Assembly (NCBI RefSeq): GCF_029626155.1
Contig: NZ_JARUBL010000001.1
Span: 4,196,501 to 4,260,500 of the forward strand
From: Solwaraspora sp. WMMD1047
GTDB lineage: Bacteria; Actinomycetota; Actinomycetes; Mycobacteriales; Micromonosporaceae
Direction of reading: 5' to 3'
DNA length: 64,000 nucleotides
Notes under the pieces: model-generated
Told to the model about the DNA's origin: nothing
Seen by the model: the letters and a program-made list of their open reading frames with translations, nothing else
The model's database searches: none
Made by a program: the position numbers and the translations under genes
Shown here: positions 37,486-46,021 of the stretch, piece after piece
How the letters are laid out: the number at the start of each line of letters is the position of its first letter
How positions within the stretch are numbered: the stretch's first letter is position 1

Positions 37486-38114
37486 TCAAGCGACTGCTCG
37501 ACGTGGCCGGATCGGCCGCCGGTCTCCTGCTCTGCGCTCCGGTCCTGCTCGCCATCGCGATCGCGGTCCGGCTGGACAGCCGGGGGCCGGTGCTGTTCCG
37601 GCAGGAGCGGGTGGGGCGGCACGGCCGACCGTTCCGGATCCACAAGTTCCGGACCATGCGCGTCGCACCGGGCCCCGCCGTCACCTCCGACACCGACGAC
37701 CGGATCACCCGGGTCGGTCGTTTCCTGCGCGCCAGCAAACTGGACGAACTTCCCCAGCTGTACGACGTGCTGCGCGGCCGGATGAGCCTGGTCGGCCCGC
37801 GGCCGGAGGTGCCTCGCTACGTCGACCACTGGCCCCCCGCCGCGCGGGACCGCATCCTGACCGTCCGGCCGGGCATCACCGATCCGGCCTCGATCGTCTA
37901 CCGGAACGAGTCGGCCGAACTCGCCCGCGCCGCCGACCCGGAGGCGCACTACCTGACCGTCGTGGTGCCCCGCAAGGTCCGCCTGTACCTGGACTATGTG
38001 GAGTCCGCCAGCCTCCGCGGCGACCTGGGCATCCTGGCCCGGACCCTGTACGCGGTGGCACACCCCGCGTCGGACGCGGCCGCCGCCCGCCGGGAACTGG
38101 AACACGCGAAGTAG
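37482..38114 (+). CDS. Initiating sugar-phosphate transferase (undecaprenyl-phosphate glycosyl-1-phosphate transferase)
   Basis: The 210-residue protein is of the short, monotopic PglC type. A membrane segment at residues 9-29 is followed by [21 protein letters not shown], then [36 protein letters not shown], the catalytic core of the family. It should transfer a sugar-1-phosphate to undecaprenyl phosphate and start the lipid-linked glycan. Short members prefer 2,4-diamino or 4-amino sugar nucleotides, which fits the preceding aminotransferase; that is inference. ATGA overlap upstream. An 81-base gap with a hairpin separates it from capE. Confidence 0.93.
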   Translation: MIKRLLDVAGSAAGLLLCAPVLLAIAIAVRLDSRGPVLFRQERVGRHGRPFRIHKFRTMRVAPGPAVTSDTDDRITRVGRFLRASKLDELPQLYDVLRGRMSLVGPRPEVPRYVDHWPPAARDRILTVRPGITDPASIVYRNESAELARAADPEAHYLTVVVPRKVRLYLDYVESASLRGDLGILARTLYAVAHPASDAAAARRELEHAK

Positions 38115-38125
38115 CGACCCACCGC

Positions 38126-38146
38126 CGGAGCGTGATATATGCTCCG
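38126..38146 (+). promoter_or_regulatory. Hairpin in the only non-coding gap of the + strand cluster
   Basis: CGGAGC at 38126-38131 pairs with GCTCCG at 38141-38146 around an AT-rich loop (GTGATATAT). It lies between the sugar transferase and capE, the only place in this run of nine genes where coding regions do not overlap or touch. It could be an attenuator, an RNA processing site or a fragment of an internal promoter region. Confidence 0.45.
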
Positions 38147-38195
38147 TTGCGCTTCTTATCGCCCTATGAATCTATTTCAGACGGGATGTCGGGAT

Positions 38196-39236
38196 ATGTC
38201 GATCAGCCTCGGTGCCATGTCCGGCGCCACGGTGACGATCACCGGGGGGACGGGCTCCTTCGGCTCGACGATGGTCGAGCGCCTGCTCTCCCAGGATGTG
38301 CACGCGGTGCACGTGCTGAGTCGGGACGAGGCCAAACAGGAGGCGATGCGGCGGCGGTTCTGTGACTCCCGGCTGCGGCTCTTCCTCGGCGACGTCCGCG
38401 ATCCGGCCAGCGTGACCGAATCCGTCACCGGCGCCGACTTCGTGTTCCACGCCGCCGCGCTCAAGCAGGTGCCCTCCTGCGAGTTCTTCCCCCACCAGGC
38501 GGTACAGACGAACATCGTCGGAAGCCGGAACGTCATCGAGGCGGCCGCCGCCGCCGGGGTCCGGTCGGTGGTCTGCCTCAGCACCGACAAGGCGGTCTAC
38601 CCGGTGAACGCCATGGGCATGTCGAAGGCGCTGATGGAGAAGACCGCCCAGGCCTTCGCCCGCAACCACCCGGGCAGCCGGACCACCGTCTCGATCACCC
38701 GGTACGGCAACGTGATGTACTCCCGCGGCTCGGTCATCCCGGCCTTCGTGGAGCAGCTGCGCGCCGGGGTGCCGCTGACCGTCACCGAACCGGAGATGAC
38801 GCGTTTCCTGATGTCGCTGCGGGAGTCGGTCGAGCTCGTCGAGCACGCGTTCCTGCACGCCGAGCCCGGCGACCTGTTCATCCGGAAGGCCCCGGCCTGC
38901 ACCATCGACACCCTCGCCCGGGCCCTGGCGAAGCTGCTGGGCTACGGCGAACCGCAGTTCCGGCTGCTCGGCATGCGCCACGGCGAGAAGCTGCACGAGA
39001 CGCTGCTCAGCCGGGAGGAGCTGGGAAAGGCGTCCAGTCAGGACGACTACTTCCGGGTCCCGCTCGACGCCCGGTCCCTCGACTACGACCTCTACTACGA
39101 CTGCGGTGAACGCGCCCGGACCTCGGTGCAGGACTACTCCTCCGAGAACACCGAGCGGCTCGACCTCAACCAGACCATGCGGCTGCTGAGCGAGATCCCG
39201 GAGCTCCAGGAGCTGCTGAGCGGGGTGCCGGCATGA
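38196..39236 (+). CDS. capE: UDP-GlcNAc 4,6-dehydratase/5-epimerase, CapE-like
   Basis: This 346-residue short-chain dehydrogenase is the first enzyme of UDP-N-acetyl-L-fucosamine synthesis. It carries ITGGTGSFGSTM for NADP binding, LSTDKAVYPVNAMGMSK (the S-D-K and MxxxK site of this clade), SITRYGNVMYSRGSVIP and the C-terminal DYSSENTERLDL typical of CapE, WbjB and FnlA. I chose the ATG at 38196 because it has a GGGA-rich upstream region; an in-frame ATG exists at 38139. It overlaps capF by four bases. Confidence 0.93.
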   Translation: MSISLGAMSGATVTITGGTGSFGSTMVERLLSQDVHAVHVLSRDEAKQEAMRRRFCDSRLRLFLGDVRDPASVTESVTGADFVFHAAALKQVPSCEFFPHQAVQTNIVGSRNVIEAAAAAGVRSVVCLSTDKAVYPVNAMGMSKALMEKTAQAFARNHPGSRTTVSITRYGNVMYSRGSVIPAFVEQLRAGVPLTVTEPEMTRFLMSLRESVELVEHAFLHAEPGDLFIRKAPACTIDTLARALAKLLGYGEPQFRLLGMRHGEKLHETLLSREELGKASSQDDYFRVPLDARSLDYDLYYDCGERARTSVQDYSSENTERLDLNQTMRLLSEIPELQELLSGVPA

Positions 39237-40351
39237 GAATCGTCGTCACCGGCGCGTACGGCTTCCTGGGCTGGCACCTGCGGGCGCGGCTGCACGCCAC
39301 CACCGCGCACCAGGTCGTCGCCGTCGGCCGGCACGACGGCCAGCTCGACAGCGCCCTGCGCGACGCCGACGTGGTCGTCCACCTGGCCGGCGTCAACCGC
39401 GGCCCGGAGACCGAGGTGGAGGAGGGCAACGTCCGGTTGGCCGCCGCCGTCGCCGGCGCGGTGCGGCGCAGCCCGAAGGCCCCCCGGGTGATCTTCGCCA
39501 ACTCGATCCGGGTCGGCGAGGACACCCCGTACGGGCGGGGCAAGGCGCAGGCCCGGGACCTGCTCGCGGCCGCCGCCGACCAGGCCGGGTCGAGCCTGGC
39601 GGACCTGGTCCTGCCCAACCTCTTCGGCGAACACGGCCGGCCCGGCTACAACTCCTTCGTCGCCACCTTCGCCCACGCCGCGGTGGACGGCCGCACCCCG
39701 GATGTTCAGGACCGTCCGGTCCGGCTGCTGCACGTCCAGCACGCCGCCCAACTCGTCATCGACGCCCTCGACCGCACCGAGAGCGGGGTGCTCCGGCCGG
39801 CCGGCGCGGCCACCACCGTGGCCGCGGTCTGGGACATCCTGCGCGAGGCGCAGCGGTACTACGCGCGCGGTGACATCCCCCCGCTGGACGGCCCGCTCCG
39901 GCTCGACCTCTTCAACACGCTGCGGGCGGCGTCCTTCCCCCACCGGTATCCGATCGGACTCACCCCGCACCGCGACCACCGGGGCGGGCTGGTCGAATGC
40001 GTACGCTCCCACGGCGGCCGGGGCCAGAGCTTCGTCTCCACCTCGGCGCCGGGGGTGACCCGGGGCGAGCACTTCCACCTCGGCAAGGTGGAACGGTTCC
40101 TGGTGCTGCGCGGGCGTGCCCGGATCTCGCTGCGGCGGGTGCTCACGCCGGAGATCGTCACCTTCGACGTCGACGGGGAGACACCGGCCGCCGTGGACAT
40201 GCCGACCGGCTGGGTGCACAACATCCGCAACCTGGGCGACGACGAGCTGGTGACCTTCTTCTGGACCAACGAGCCGTACGACCCCGACCGGCCGGACACG
40301 TACCCCGAGCCGGTCGCCCCGGAACCGATGGCCGCGGAGGTGCCGCGGTGA
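39233..40351 (+). CDS. capF: Bifunctional reductase/epimerase for UDP-L-FucNAc synthesis, CapF-like
   Basis: The 372-residue protein has an SDR domain at residues 1-240 (VVTGAYGFLGWHLRARL) and a cupin domain at about 270-365 (GVTRGEHFHLGKVERFLVL, PTGWVHNIRN). That fusion is specific to CapF, WbjC and FnlB. The cupin part epimerises C3 and the SDR part reduces C4 to give UDP-N-acetyl-L-talosamine. The order capE-capF-capG with overlaps on both sides matches the known cassettes in Staphylococcus, Pseudomonas O11 and E. coli O26. Confidence 0.94.
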   Translation: MRIVVTGAYGFLGWHLRARLHATTAHQVVAVGRHDGQLDSALRDADVVVHLAGVNRGPETEVEEGNVRLAAAVAGAVRRSPKAPRVIFANSIRVGEDTPYGRGKAQARDLLAAAADQAGSSLADLVLPNLFGEHGRPGYNSFVATFAHAAVDGRTPDVQDRPVRLLHVQHAAQLVIDALDRTESGVLRPAGAATTVAAVWDILREAQRYYARGDIPPLDGPLRLDLFNTLRAASFPHRYPIGLTPHRDHRGGLVECVRSHGGRGQSFVSTSAPGVTRGEHFHLGKVERFLVLRGRARISLRRVLTPEIVTFDVDGETPAAVDMPTGWVHNIRNLGDDELVTFFWTNEPYDPDRPDTYPEPVAPEPMAAEVPR

Positions 40352-41490
40352 AGGTGATGACCGTCGTCGGCACCCGTCCCGAGATCATCCGACTCTCCCG
40401 GGTGATCGCCCGGCTGGACGAGGAGGTGGAGCACCGGCTGGTGCACACCGGCCAGAACTGGGACCCGCAGCTCAGCGACGTGTTCTTCAAGGAGCTCGAA
40501 CTGCGGCCGCCGGACCACTGGCTCGACGTGCCGGTGACCTCCCTCGGCGCCGTCCTCGGCGGGGTCCTCGCCCGGGTGGAGCCGGTCCTGCTCGACGAAC
40601 GCCCGGACGCCGTCCTGGTGCTCGGCGACACGAACAGCTGCCTGGCCGCCGTCATGGCGAAGCGGCTGGGCATCCCGGTCTTCCACATGGAGGCCGGCAA
40701 CCGGTGCTTCGACGAGAACGTCCCCGAGGAGACCAACCGCCGGATCATCGACCACATCGCGGACTTCAACCTCTGCTACACCGAGCACGCCCGCCGGAAC
40801 CTGCTGGCGGAGGGGCTGCCGGCCCGCCGGGTCTTCGTCACCGGTTCGCCGATGGCCGAGGTGCTCACCGCGTACGACGATCGGATCGTCCGGTCCGACG
40901 TGCTGGACCGGCTGGGTCTGACGCCGCGCGGCTACTTCCTCGTCTCGATGCACCGGGAGGAGAACGTCGACGACCCGGCGCGGCTGGAGGTGCTGGTGCG
41001 GGCGCTCGACGAGCTCGCGGCGCGGCACCGGACCCGGGTGGTGGCGAGCACCCACCCGCGGCTGCGCAAGCGGCTCGCCGGCCTGGGCCCGAGCGGCGCC
41101 GGCCGGATCGAGTTCCTGGAACCGTTCGGCTTTCTCGACTACAACAAGCTCCAGCGCCAGGCCCGGTGCGTGCTGTCGGACAGCGGCACGATAAGTGAGG
41201 AGTCGGCCATCTCCGGCTTCCCGGCGGTGACCATCCGCGACGCGATGGAACGGCCGGAGGCCCTCGACAGTGGATCCATCGTCCTGGCCGGCGTCACCGC
41301 CGAGGCGATCGGACGCTGCGTCGACCTGGTCACCGCCCAGTGGGAGTCCGGGGTACGGCCCACGGTCCCGGTGGACTACCAGGTGCCGGACTGCTCGATC
41401 CGGGTCAGCCGGATCATCCACGGGCTCGCCGGGCTGCACCACCGTTGGTCGGGTCTGCGCCCGAAGCGCTGGCACCGGACGGAGGGCTGA
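40348..41490 (+). CDS. capG: UDP-N-acetyl-L-talosamine 2-epimerase, CapG-like (WecB family)
   Basis: The 380-residue protein belongs to the UDP-GlcNAc 2-epimerase family. Evidence includes VMTVVGTRPEIIRLSRVI, VLGDTNSCLAAVMAKRLGIPVFHMEAGNRCFDENVPEETNRRIIDHIAD and SDSGTISEESAISGFPAVTIRDAMERPEAL. WecB homologues are broadly alike; the assignment to the final UDP-L-FucNAc step comes from its position directly after capE and capF. The start is the GTG at 40348, overlapping the capF stop. TGATG links it to the next gene. Confidence 0.93.
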   Translation: MKVMTVVGTRPEIIRLSRVIARLDEEVEHRLVHTGQNWDPQLSDVFFKELELRPPDHWLDVPVTSLGAVLGGVLARVEPVLLDERPDAVLVLGDTNSCLAAVMAKRLGIPVFHMEAGNRCFDENVPEETNRRIIDHIADFNLCYTEHARRNLLAEGLPARRVFVTGSPMAEVLTAYDDRIVRSDVLDRLGLTPRGYFLVSMHREENVDDPARLEVLVRALDELAARHRTRVVASTHPRLRKRLAGLGPSGAGRIEFLEPFGFLDYNKLQRQARCVLSDSGTISEESAISGFPAVTIRDAMERPEALDSGSIVLAGVTAEAIGRCVDLVTAQWESGVRPTVPVDYQVPDCSIRVSRIIHGLAGLHHRWSGLRPKRWHRTEG

Positions 41491-42740
41491 TGCGGGTCGT
41501 CCTGATCCATCGCTACTTCTGGCCGGACTCGGCGCCGTACGCCCACATCCTCCATCAGCTCGCCCGCCGGCTCGGCGAGGACGGGCACCGGGTGGAGGTC
41601 CTGACCTGCCAACCCTCGTACCGGCCGCCGACCGGGCCGCCGGCACCCCGGCGGGAGCGGCTGGACGACCGGGTGACGGTCCGTCGCTGGCCGGTCTTCC
41701 CGGACCGCCGGTACGCCGCGGTCAAGGTGGTCAACCTCGTGCTGTTCTGCGGCTGGTTGCTGGCCACCGGAATCCGGCTGGGCCGGGCCGACGTCGTGCT
41801 CGCGGCATCGACGCCGCCCGTCGCGGTGGCCCGGGTGGCGTCCCTCATCGCGCGCCGCTGCCGGGCCCGGTTCGTCTACCACAAGCAGGACATCTATCCG
41901 GAGGTCATGGTCGCCGCCGGGTCGCCCCAAGCGGGCCGCGTCGTGGGCACCCTGCGGCGCGTCGACGCGCGGACCGATCGCCGCGCGGACCGGGTGGTGG
42001 TGCTCTCCCGGGACATGGCGGAGACCGTCCGCGGCCGCGGCGTGCGGCCCGACCGGATCGCCGTCATCAACAACTTCGACCCGTGGTCGCCGGATTCCGC
42101 GGAGCACTCAGCGCTGCCGGACCGCCCCGGACGCCGGCCGGGTGACCCCCTGCGGGTGGTCTTCGCCGGCAACCTCGGCCGGTTCCAGAATCTGGAGACG
42201 CTGCTCGTCGCACTCACCAGGCTGGCGGCCGAACCCCTGGTCACGGTGGACTTCTTCGGGGACGGACCGATGCGCGGCCCGGTGCAGCGGGAGATCGCCC
42301 GACACGGCCTGAACGCCCGGGTCCACGGCTACCGGCCACCGGCCGAGGTGGCCCGGTTCCTGCGGCGCGAGGCGGACCTCGGGATCGTCTCACTGCTGCC
42401 CGGGATGATCCGGGCGGCGTACCCGAGCCGGACCCTGAGCTACCTGCGGCACGGCTGCCCGGTGCTGGCGCTCGTGGAACGGGAGAGCGAACTCGCCGAG
42501 ATGATCGTCGACGCGGGCGCCGGGGTGCAGGTCGATCCGACCGACGCGGAGCAGCTCGCCGAGACGCTCCGGTCGCTCGCCCACCAGCCGGGTGACCTGG
42601 TCGGTGCCCACCACCGGGCCGCCGCCCTCTACGACCGGTTCCGGGCCGAGCGGCAACTCGACCGGTGGACGGAACTCTTCGACCGACTCGGCGGGCCGCG
42701 GCAGGCCGCCGGCTCCGATCTGGAAGGTACGACGGTATGA
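41490..42740 (+). CDS. Family 4 glycosyltransferase (WbuB-like)
   Basis: The 416-residue GT-B protein has an N-terminal acceptor half (MRVVLIHRYFWPDSAPYAHILHQLARRL) and a C-terminal GT4 half with VVFAGNLGRFQNLETLLVAL and YPSRTLSYLRHGCPVLALVERESELAEMI. It resembles WbuB-type enzymes encoded next to the L-FucNAc genes, so it probably adds L-FucNAc to the lipid-linked intermediate on the cytoplasmic face. The upstream and downstream overlaps (TGATG, ATGA) place it in the same operon. Donor specificity is inferred from context. Confidence 0.9.
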   Translation: MRVVLIHRYFWPDSAPYAHILHQLARRLGEDGHRVEVLTCQPSYRPPTGPPAPRRERLDDRVTVRRWPVFPDRRYAAVKVVNLVLFCGWLLATGIRLGRADVVLAASTPPVAVARVASLIARRCRARFVYHKQDIYPEVMVAAGSPQAGRVVGTLRRVDARTDRRADRVVVLSRDMAETVRGRGVRPDRIAVINNFDPWSPDSAEHSALPDRPGRRPGDPLRVVFAGNLGRFQNLETLLVALTRLAAEPLVTVDFFGDGPMRGPVQREIARHGLNARVHGYRPPAEVARFLRREADLGIVSLLPGMIRAAYPSRTLSYLRHGCPVLALVERESELAEMIVDAGAGVQVDPTDAEQLAETLRSLAHQPGDLVGAHHRAAALYDRFRAERQLDRWTELFDRLGGPRQAAGSDLEGTTV

Positions 42741-43672
42741 GGCGAGCCGGACAGCCACCTGCGCCTCCGCGGCGCATCGTGATCCTCGGCGCGGCCCGGT
42801 CCGGGACCAAGGTGCTGCGTGACGCGCTCGCCACGGCCACCGGCGCGGGGGCGGTGCCCTACGACATCGGGTACGTGTGGCGGTACGGCAACGAGGACCG
42901 GCGCGACGACGTGCTCGATCCCGCCCTCCTCGACGACCGGGCCCGGGCGTTCATCCGGGGATTCGTCGACCGGTACGCCGACGGCGACCCGCCGACGGTG
43001 ATCGAGAAGACCGTCGGCAACTGCCTGCGGCTGCCCGCGGTGGCGGCCGTGCTGCCGGAGGCGGGCTTCGTCCACCTGATCCGCGACGGGGTCGATGCCA
43101 CCGAGTCGATCCGTCGCCAGTGGACGGAGCCGACCGACCTACGCTATCTGCTCCGTAAGGGGCGGCACTTCCCCGTCCGGCTGGCACCCCGCTACGGGGC
43201 CAGATATCTGGGCTCCATCGTCCGGCAGCGGGTGGACCGCGACCACCGGCTCGCCTCGTGGGGGCCCCGGTACCCCGGGATCGACGACGACCTGCGCCGG
43301 AAGGACCTGCTCGTGGTCGCGGCCCGGCAGTGGCGGGAGTCGGTCACCCGGGTGCGGTCCGACGCCGATCGGATCGGTCTCCCCCTCGTCGAGGTCCGGT
43401 ACGAACGGCTGGTGGGCGACCCGGAACGGGAACTGACCGACCTGGCGGACCGGTTGCGGGTCCCGCTGCGGCCGGTCGGGCTGCGGCGGGCCTGCGCGAT
43501 GCTGACCCCCCGGCACCTGGGCACCGGACAGCGGAACCTCCCGCGTGCCGACCTCGTCGCGATCGACACCGAAATCGGAGATCTCCTGGAGCGCCTCGGT
43601 TACCGACGACCGGCGGCGGTGCGCGCCCTGGGCGGCTCCGGGATGGGATCGCGACATGCCGACGGACACTGA
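42737..43672 (+). CDS. Sulfotransferase-family protein
   Basis: The 311-residue protein has the PAPS-binding start IVILGAARSGTKVLRDAL (P-loop-like 5'-PSB motif), VIEKTVGNCLRL and FVHLIRDGVDATESIRRQW (3'-phosphate loop). RYERLVGDPERELTDLADRL near the end is common to the family. It would transfer sulfate from PAPS to a hydroxyl, here probably a sugar of the glycan or its lipid carrier. It overlaps the glycosyltransferase by four bases and the polymerase by 17. Confidence 0.88.
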   Translation: MRRAGQPPAPPRRIVILGAARSGTKVLRDALATATGAGAVPYDIGYVWRYGNEDRRDDVLDPALLDDRARAFIRGFVDRYADGDPPTVIEKTVGNCLRLPAVAAVLPEAGFVHLIRDGVDATESIRRQWTEPTDLRYLLRKGRHFPVRLAPRYGARYLGSIVRQRVDRDHRLASWGPRYPGIDDDLRRKDLLVVAARQWRESVTRVRSDADRIGLPLVEVRYERLVGDPERELTDLADRLRVPLRPVGLRRACAMLTPRHLGTGQRNLPRADLVAIDTEIGDLLERLGYRRPAAVRALGGSGMGSRHADGH

Positions 43673-45242
43673 CCAGACCCACCGCGACTCGGTCGCGGAT
43701 CCACCCGGCCGATCCGCCCCTCGAATGCCCCGACCGTCTCGGCCACCTCGGCCGACACGGCCCGGCAAGGTGTGGCGCGAGCTGCTGACCGCCGGACCGG
43801 CCCTCGCCTTGGCGGCCGTGGTGGGTGTCGGCGCGGCGACCGTTCCGATGATCACGGTAGCCGTCTGCGCCGGCGCGATCGCCGCGATGATCGCGGCGCG
43901 GTTCCGGACGGCCGCCACCCTCACCCTCTTCGCCGTCCTCGCCTCACCGATCTTCATCGAGGCCAGTTCGGGACTGCCGACCATCTCCCGGCTGATCACC
44001 CCGCCGGGGGCCGTCGGCCCGGAGGAGCGCGGGATTCACCTGGGAATCATCCTCATCCTGCCGTTGGCGACCTTCGCCCTGCTCGACCGGGCCTGGCGGC
44101 CGCGGGCCTGCCAGCCGTACGGCAGCCGGCTGATCGGGTGGCTGTTCTTCCTCTACACGGCCGGCATCGTCATCGGTGTCGCGCTGGGCGGCGGCCTCAA
44201 CGCGATCGTCTTCTACATCCAGACGATCACCCCGCTGCTCGCCTGGTACGCGGTCACGACCAGACAGGTGAACATCCGGAAGGTCTGCCGGGTGGTCATC
44301 GTGGCGACCCTCGGGTGTCTCCTGCTGGTGCACGCCACGGTCATCTACCACTCGGGAGCCACCCTGCTGGGCAACGAGTCGGTGGAGCGGGTGCTCACCG
44401 CCGGCATCCCGCAGTACCGCAACTACTTTCCCTTCATCATGGTTTGCGGTCTGGCACTCGCCGTGGGCTGCTTCCGCGCGCACCGCCGCAGCAGCATCGC
44501 ACTCATCACGGCCACCGTGCTGGCCCTGCCGCTGCTGTGGTCCCGCACCGGACTGGCGATGCTGTTCCTGGCGGCCGCGGTGGCATATTTCGCCCAACCC
44601 AGGCAGGTCAGCATCCCCCTGCGCCTGGCCATCGGCACGATCGGTGGTCTCGCCGGGCTGGCGCTGCTGGTGCCGCTGGTCTCCCGCGGCATGATCGGTG
44701 AGCGCGGCGAGGAATCCGCGAAGCTGTCCGCGGAGAACCGGGTGGACATCTTTCGGAACGGATTCGACCGGCTGGTCCACAGTCCGATCTTCGGCGACAG
44801 CTTCCGGCCACTCGACCTCGGACCCGATGCCGGGGAACTGAGCAACATGGTCCTCTTCCGGGCCCACAACCAGTATCTCGACATCGCCCTGCGGGGTGGC
44901 GTCCCGGCCGCCCTGTTGGCCATTACGCTGCTCATCCTGTTCTCGGTGCGGGCGTGGAGAATCGCGCGCCAGTCTCCCGACCGGGACATGGCGGGATTCC
45001 ACGCGGCCCTTTTGGGCATCACCGCGGCGATCTGTGTGGGCAACTTCGCCCACCTGTTCATGGTCCAGCCCTGGACCGGCGGGCTGTTCTTCGCCCTGCT
45101 CGGAATCTCCAGCCTCTGCCCGACCCCGCCGTCGGGTCGGCACGGCTCGTCACCCGGGATAATCCCGCCCGCGGGCACCGACACCACCAGACCGATGACC
45201 GCGCTGTCGACATCGCGGCAGACCCGAGGAGCATTCGCATGA
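43656..45242 (+). CDS. Wzy-like O-antigen ligase/polymerase family protein
   Basis: The 528-residue integral membrane protein has about 11-12 helices after a Pro/Arg-rich cytoplasmic tail of about 40 residues. The periplasmic loop with GLDLGPDAGELSNMVLFRAHNQYLDIALRGGVPAALLAI has the H-N-x-x-L core of the Wzy_C/O-antigen ligase domain. It should polymerise or transfer lipid-linked repeat units outside the membrane. The ATG at 43656 lies 17 bases inside the preceding gene; no later start gives the first membrane helix. The stop overlaps the FkbM start (ATGA). Confidence 0.9.
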   Translation: MPTDTDQTHRDSVADPPGRSAPRMPRPSRPPRPTRPGKVWRELLTAGPALALAAVVGVGAATVPMITVAVCAGAIAAMIAARFRTAATLTLFAVLASPIFIEASSGLPTISRLITPPGAVGPEERGIHLGIILILPLATFALLDRAWRPRACQPYGSRLIGWLFFLYTAGIVIGVALGGGLNAIVFYIQTITPLLAWYAVTTRQVNIRKVCRVVIVATLGCLLLVHATVIYHSGATLLGNESVERVLTAGIPQYRNYFPFIMVCGLALAVGCFRAHRRSSIALITATVLALPLLWSRTGLAMLFLAAAVAYFAQPRQVSIPLRLAIGTIGGLAGLALLVPLVSRGMIGERGEESAKLSAENRVDIFRNGFDRLVHSPIFGDSFRPLDLGPDAGELSNMVLFRAHNQYLDIALRGGVPAALLAITLLILFSVRAWRIARQSPDRDMAGFHAALLGITAAICVGNFAHLFMVQPWTGGLFFALLGISSLCPTPPSGRHGSSPGIIPPAGTDTTRPMTALSTSRQTRGAFA

Positions 45243-46021
45243 GCCGCGCTGGCGACGGCCGCAGAAAATTCCGTTACCGGTGGAACCACCGCAGTCCGAT
45301 TCACCGGATCGTCGTCCGGGCGGCGAACCGGATACTGCCGCTCGTTCCCCACCCGGTGAAGTACGCCGTGACCGACGCGTTGCGCCGGGGCCAGCAGCCG
45401 TACCGCCTGCTCGTTCCCGGCTCCGTCGCCATCCAGGTCGGTGCCCCTCGGGACACCCTGCGGGCGGGACGCTCCCGCGCCATGGCGTTCGCCCGCCGGA
45501 CCCGCGCCCAGGGCCAACTGCTGGTGGTGGAGCCGGACCGGGCCAGCGTCGAGGAGTTCCAGCGGGTGGCGCGCCGGCGCGGGTTCGATCACATCGAGGT
45601 GGTCCACGCGGCGGCCTGGTCGGAGCGGACGACCCTGACCATGAGAGTCGACCCGGGTCATCCGGCGACCAACTTCACCGCCGGCTGCGCCACCTACTCC
45701 ACCGCCGAGGTTGCCCGGTTCCAGGAGATCTGCGTCGAGGCCCTGCCCATCGACGACCTGGTCGACCGCGCCGGCCTGGACCGGGTCGACGTCGTCAGCA
45801 TCACCACCAACGGCGCCGAGGAGGAGATTCTGCGGGGCCTGCGGCGGACGATCGAACGGTTCCGGCCGTACATCTGCCTGGCCCACACCCGAGGCTCGTA
45901 CACGGCACTGATGGACGCGCTCGGCTACGAGCTGATGGGACAGGACGACCGGGGGTTCACCTTCCGCCACCGGCAGGCTGAGCCGGCCGGTCGGTCTCCG
46001 GTCCGGACCGGTCACGGCTGA
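45239..46021 (+). CDS. FkbM-like methyltransferase, probably degenerate
   Basis: The 260-residue protein has the overall layout of FkbM methyltransferases: GQLLVVEPDRASVEEFQRVARRRG, a VHAAAWSERTTLTM strand and a late NGAEEEILRGL. However, the usual DVGANxG SAM motif reads IQVGAPRD (about 65-72), and the expected IDVEG reads ITTNG (about 188-192). It may therefore have lost SAM binding or work differently. It is the last gene of the + strand block, joined by ATGA, and its last 65 bases overlap the convergent flippase gene. Confidence 0.8.
   Translation: MSRAGDGRRKFRYRWNHRSPIHRIVVRAANRILPLVPHPVKYAVTDALRRGQQPYRLLVPGSVAIQVGAPRDTLRAGRSRAMAFARRTRAQGQLLVVEPDRASVEEFQRVARRRGFDHIEVVHAAAWSERTTLTMRVDPGHPATNFTAGCATYSTAEVARFQEICVEALPIDDLVDRAGLDRVDVVSITTNGAEEEILRGLRRTIERFRPYICLAHTRGSYTALMDALGYELMGQDDRGFTFRHRQAEPAGRSPVRTGHG

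Noticed and set aside
38139-38195. Upstream ATG of capE (38139) as the true start.
   Set aside because: The extra 19 residues match nothing in CapE homologues and the segment is AT-rich non-coding-like sequence next to a hairpin.
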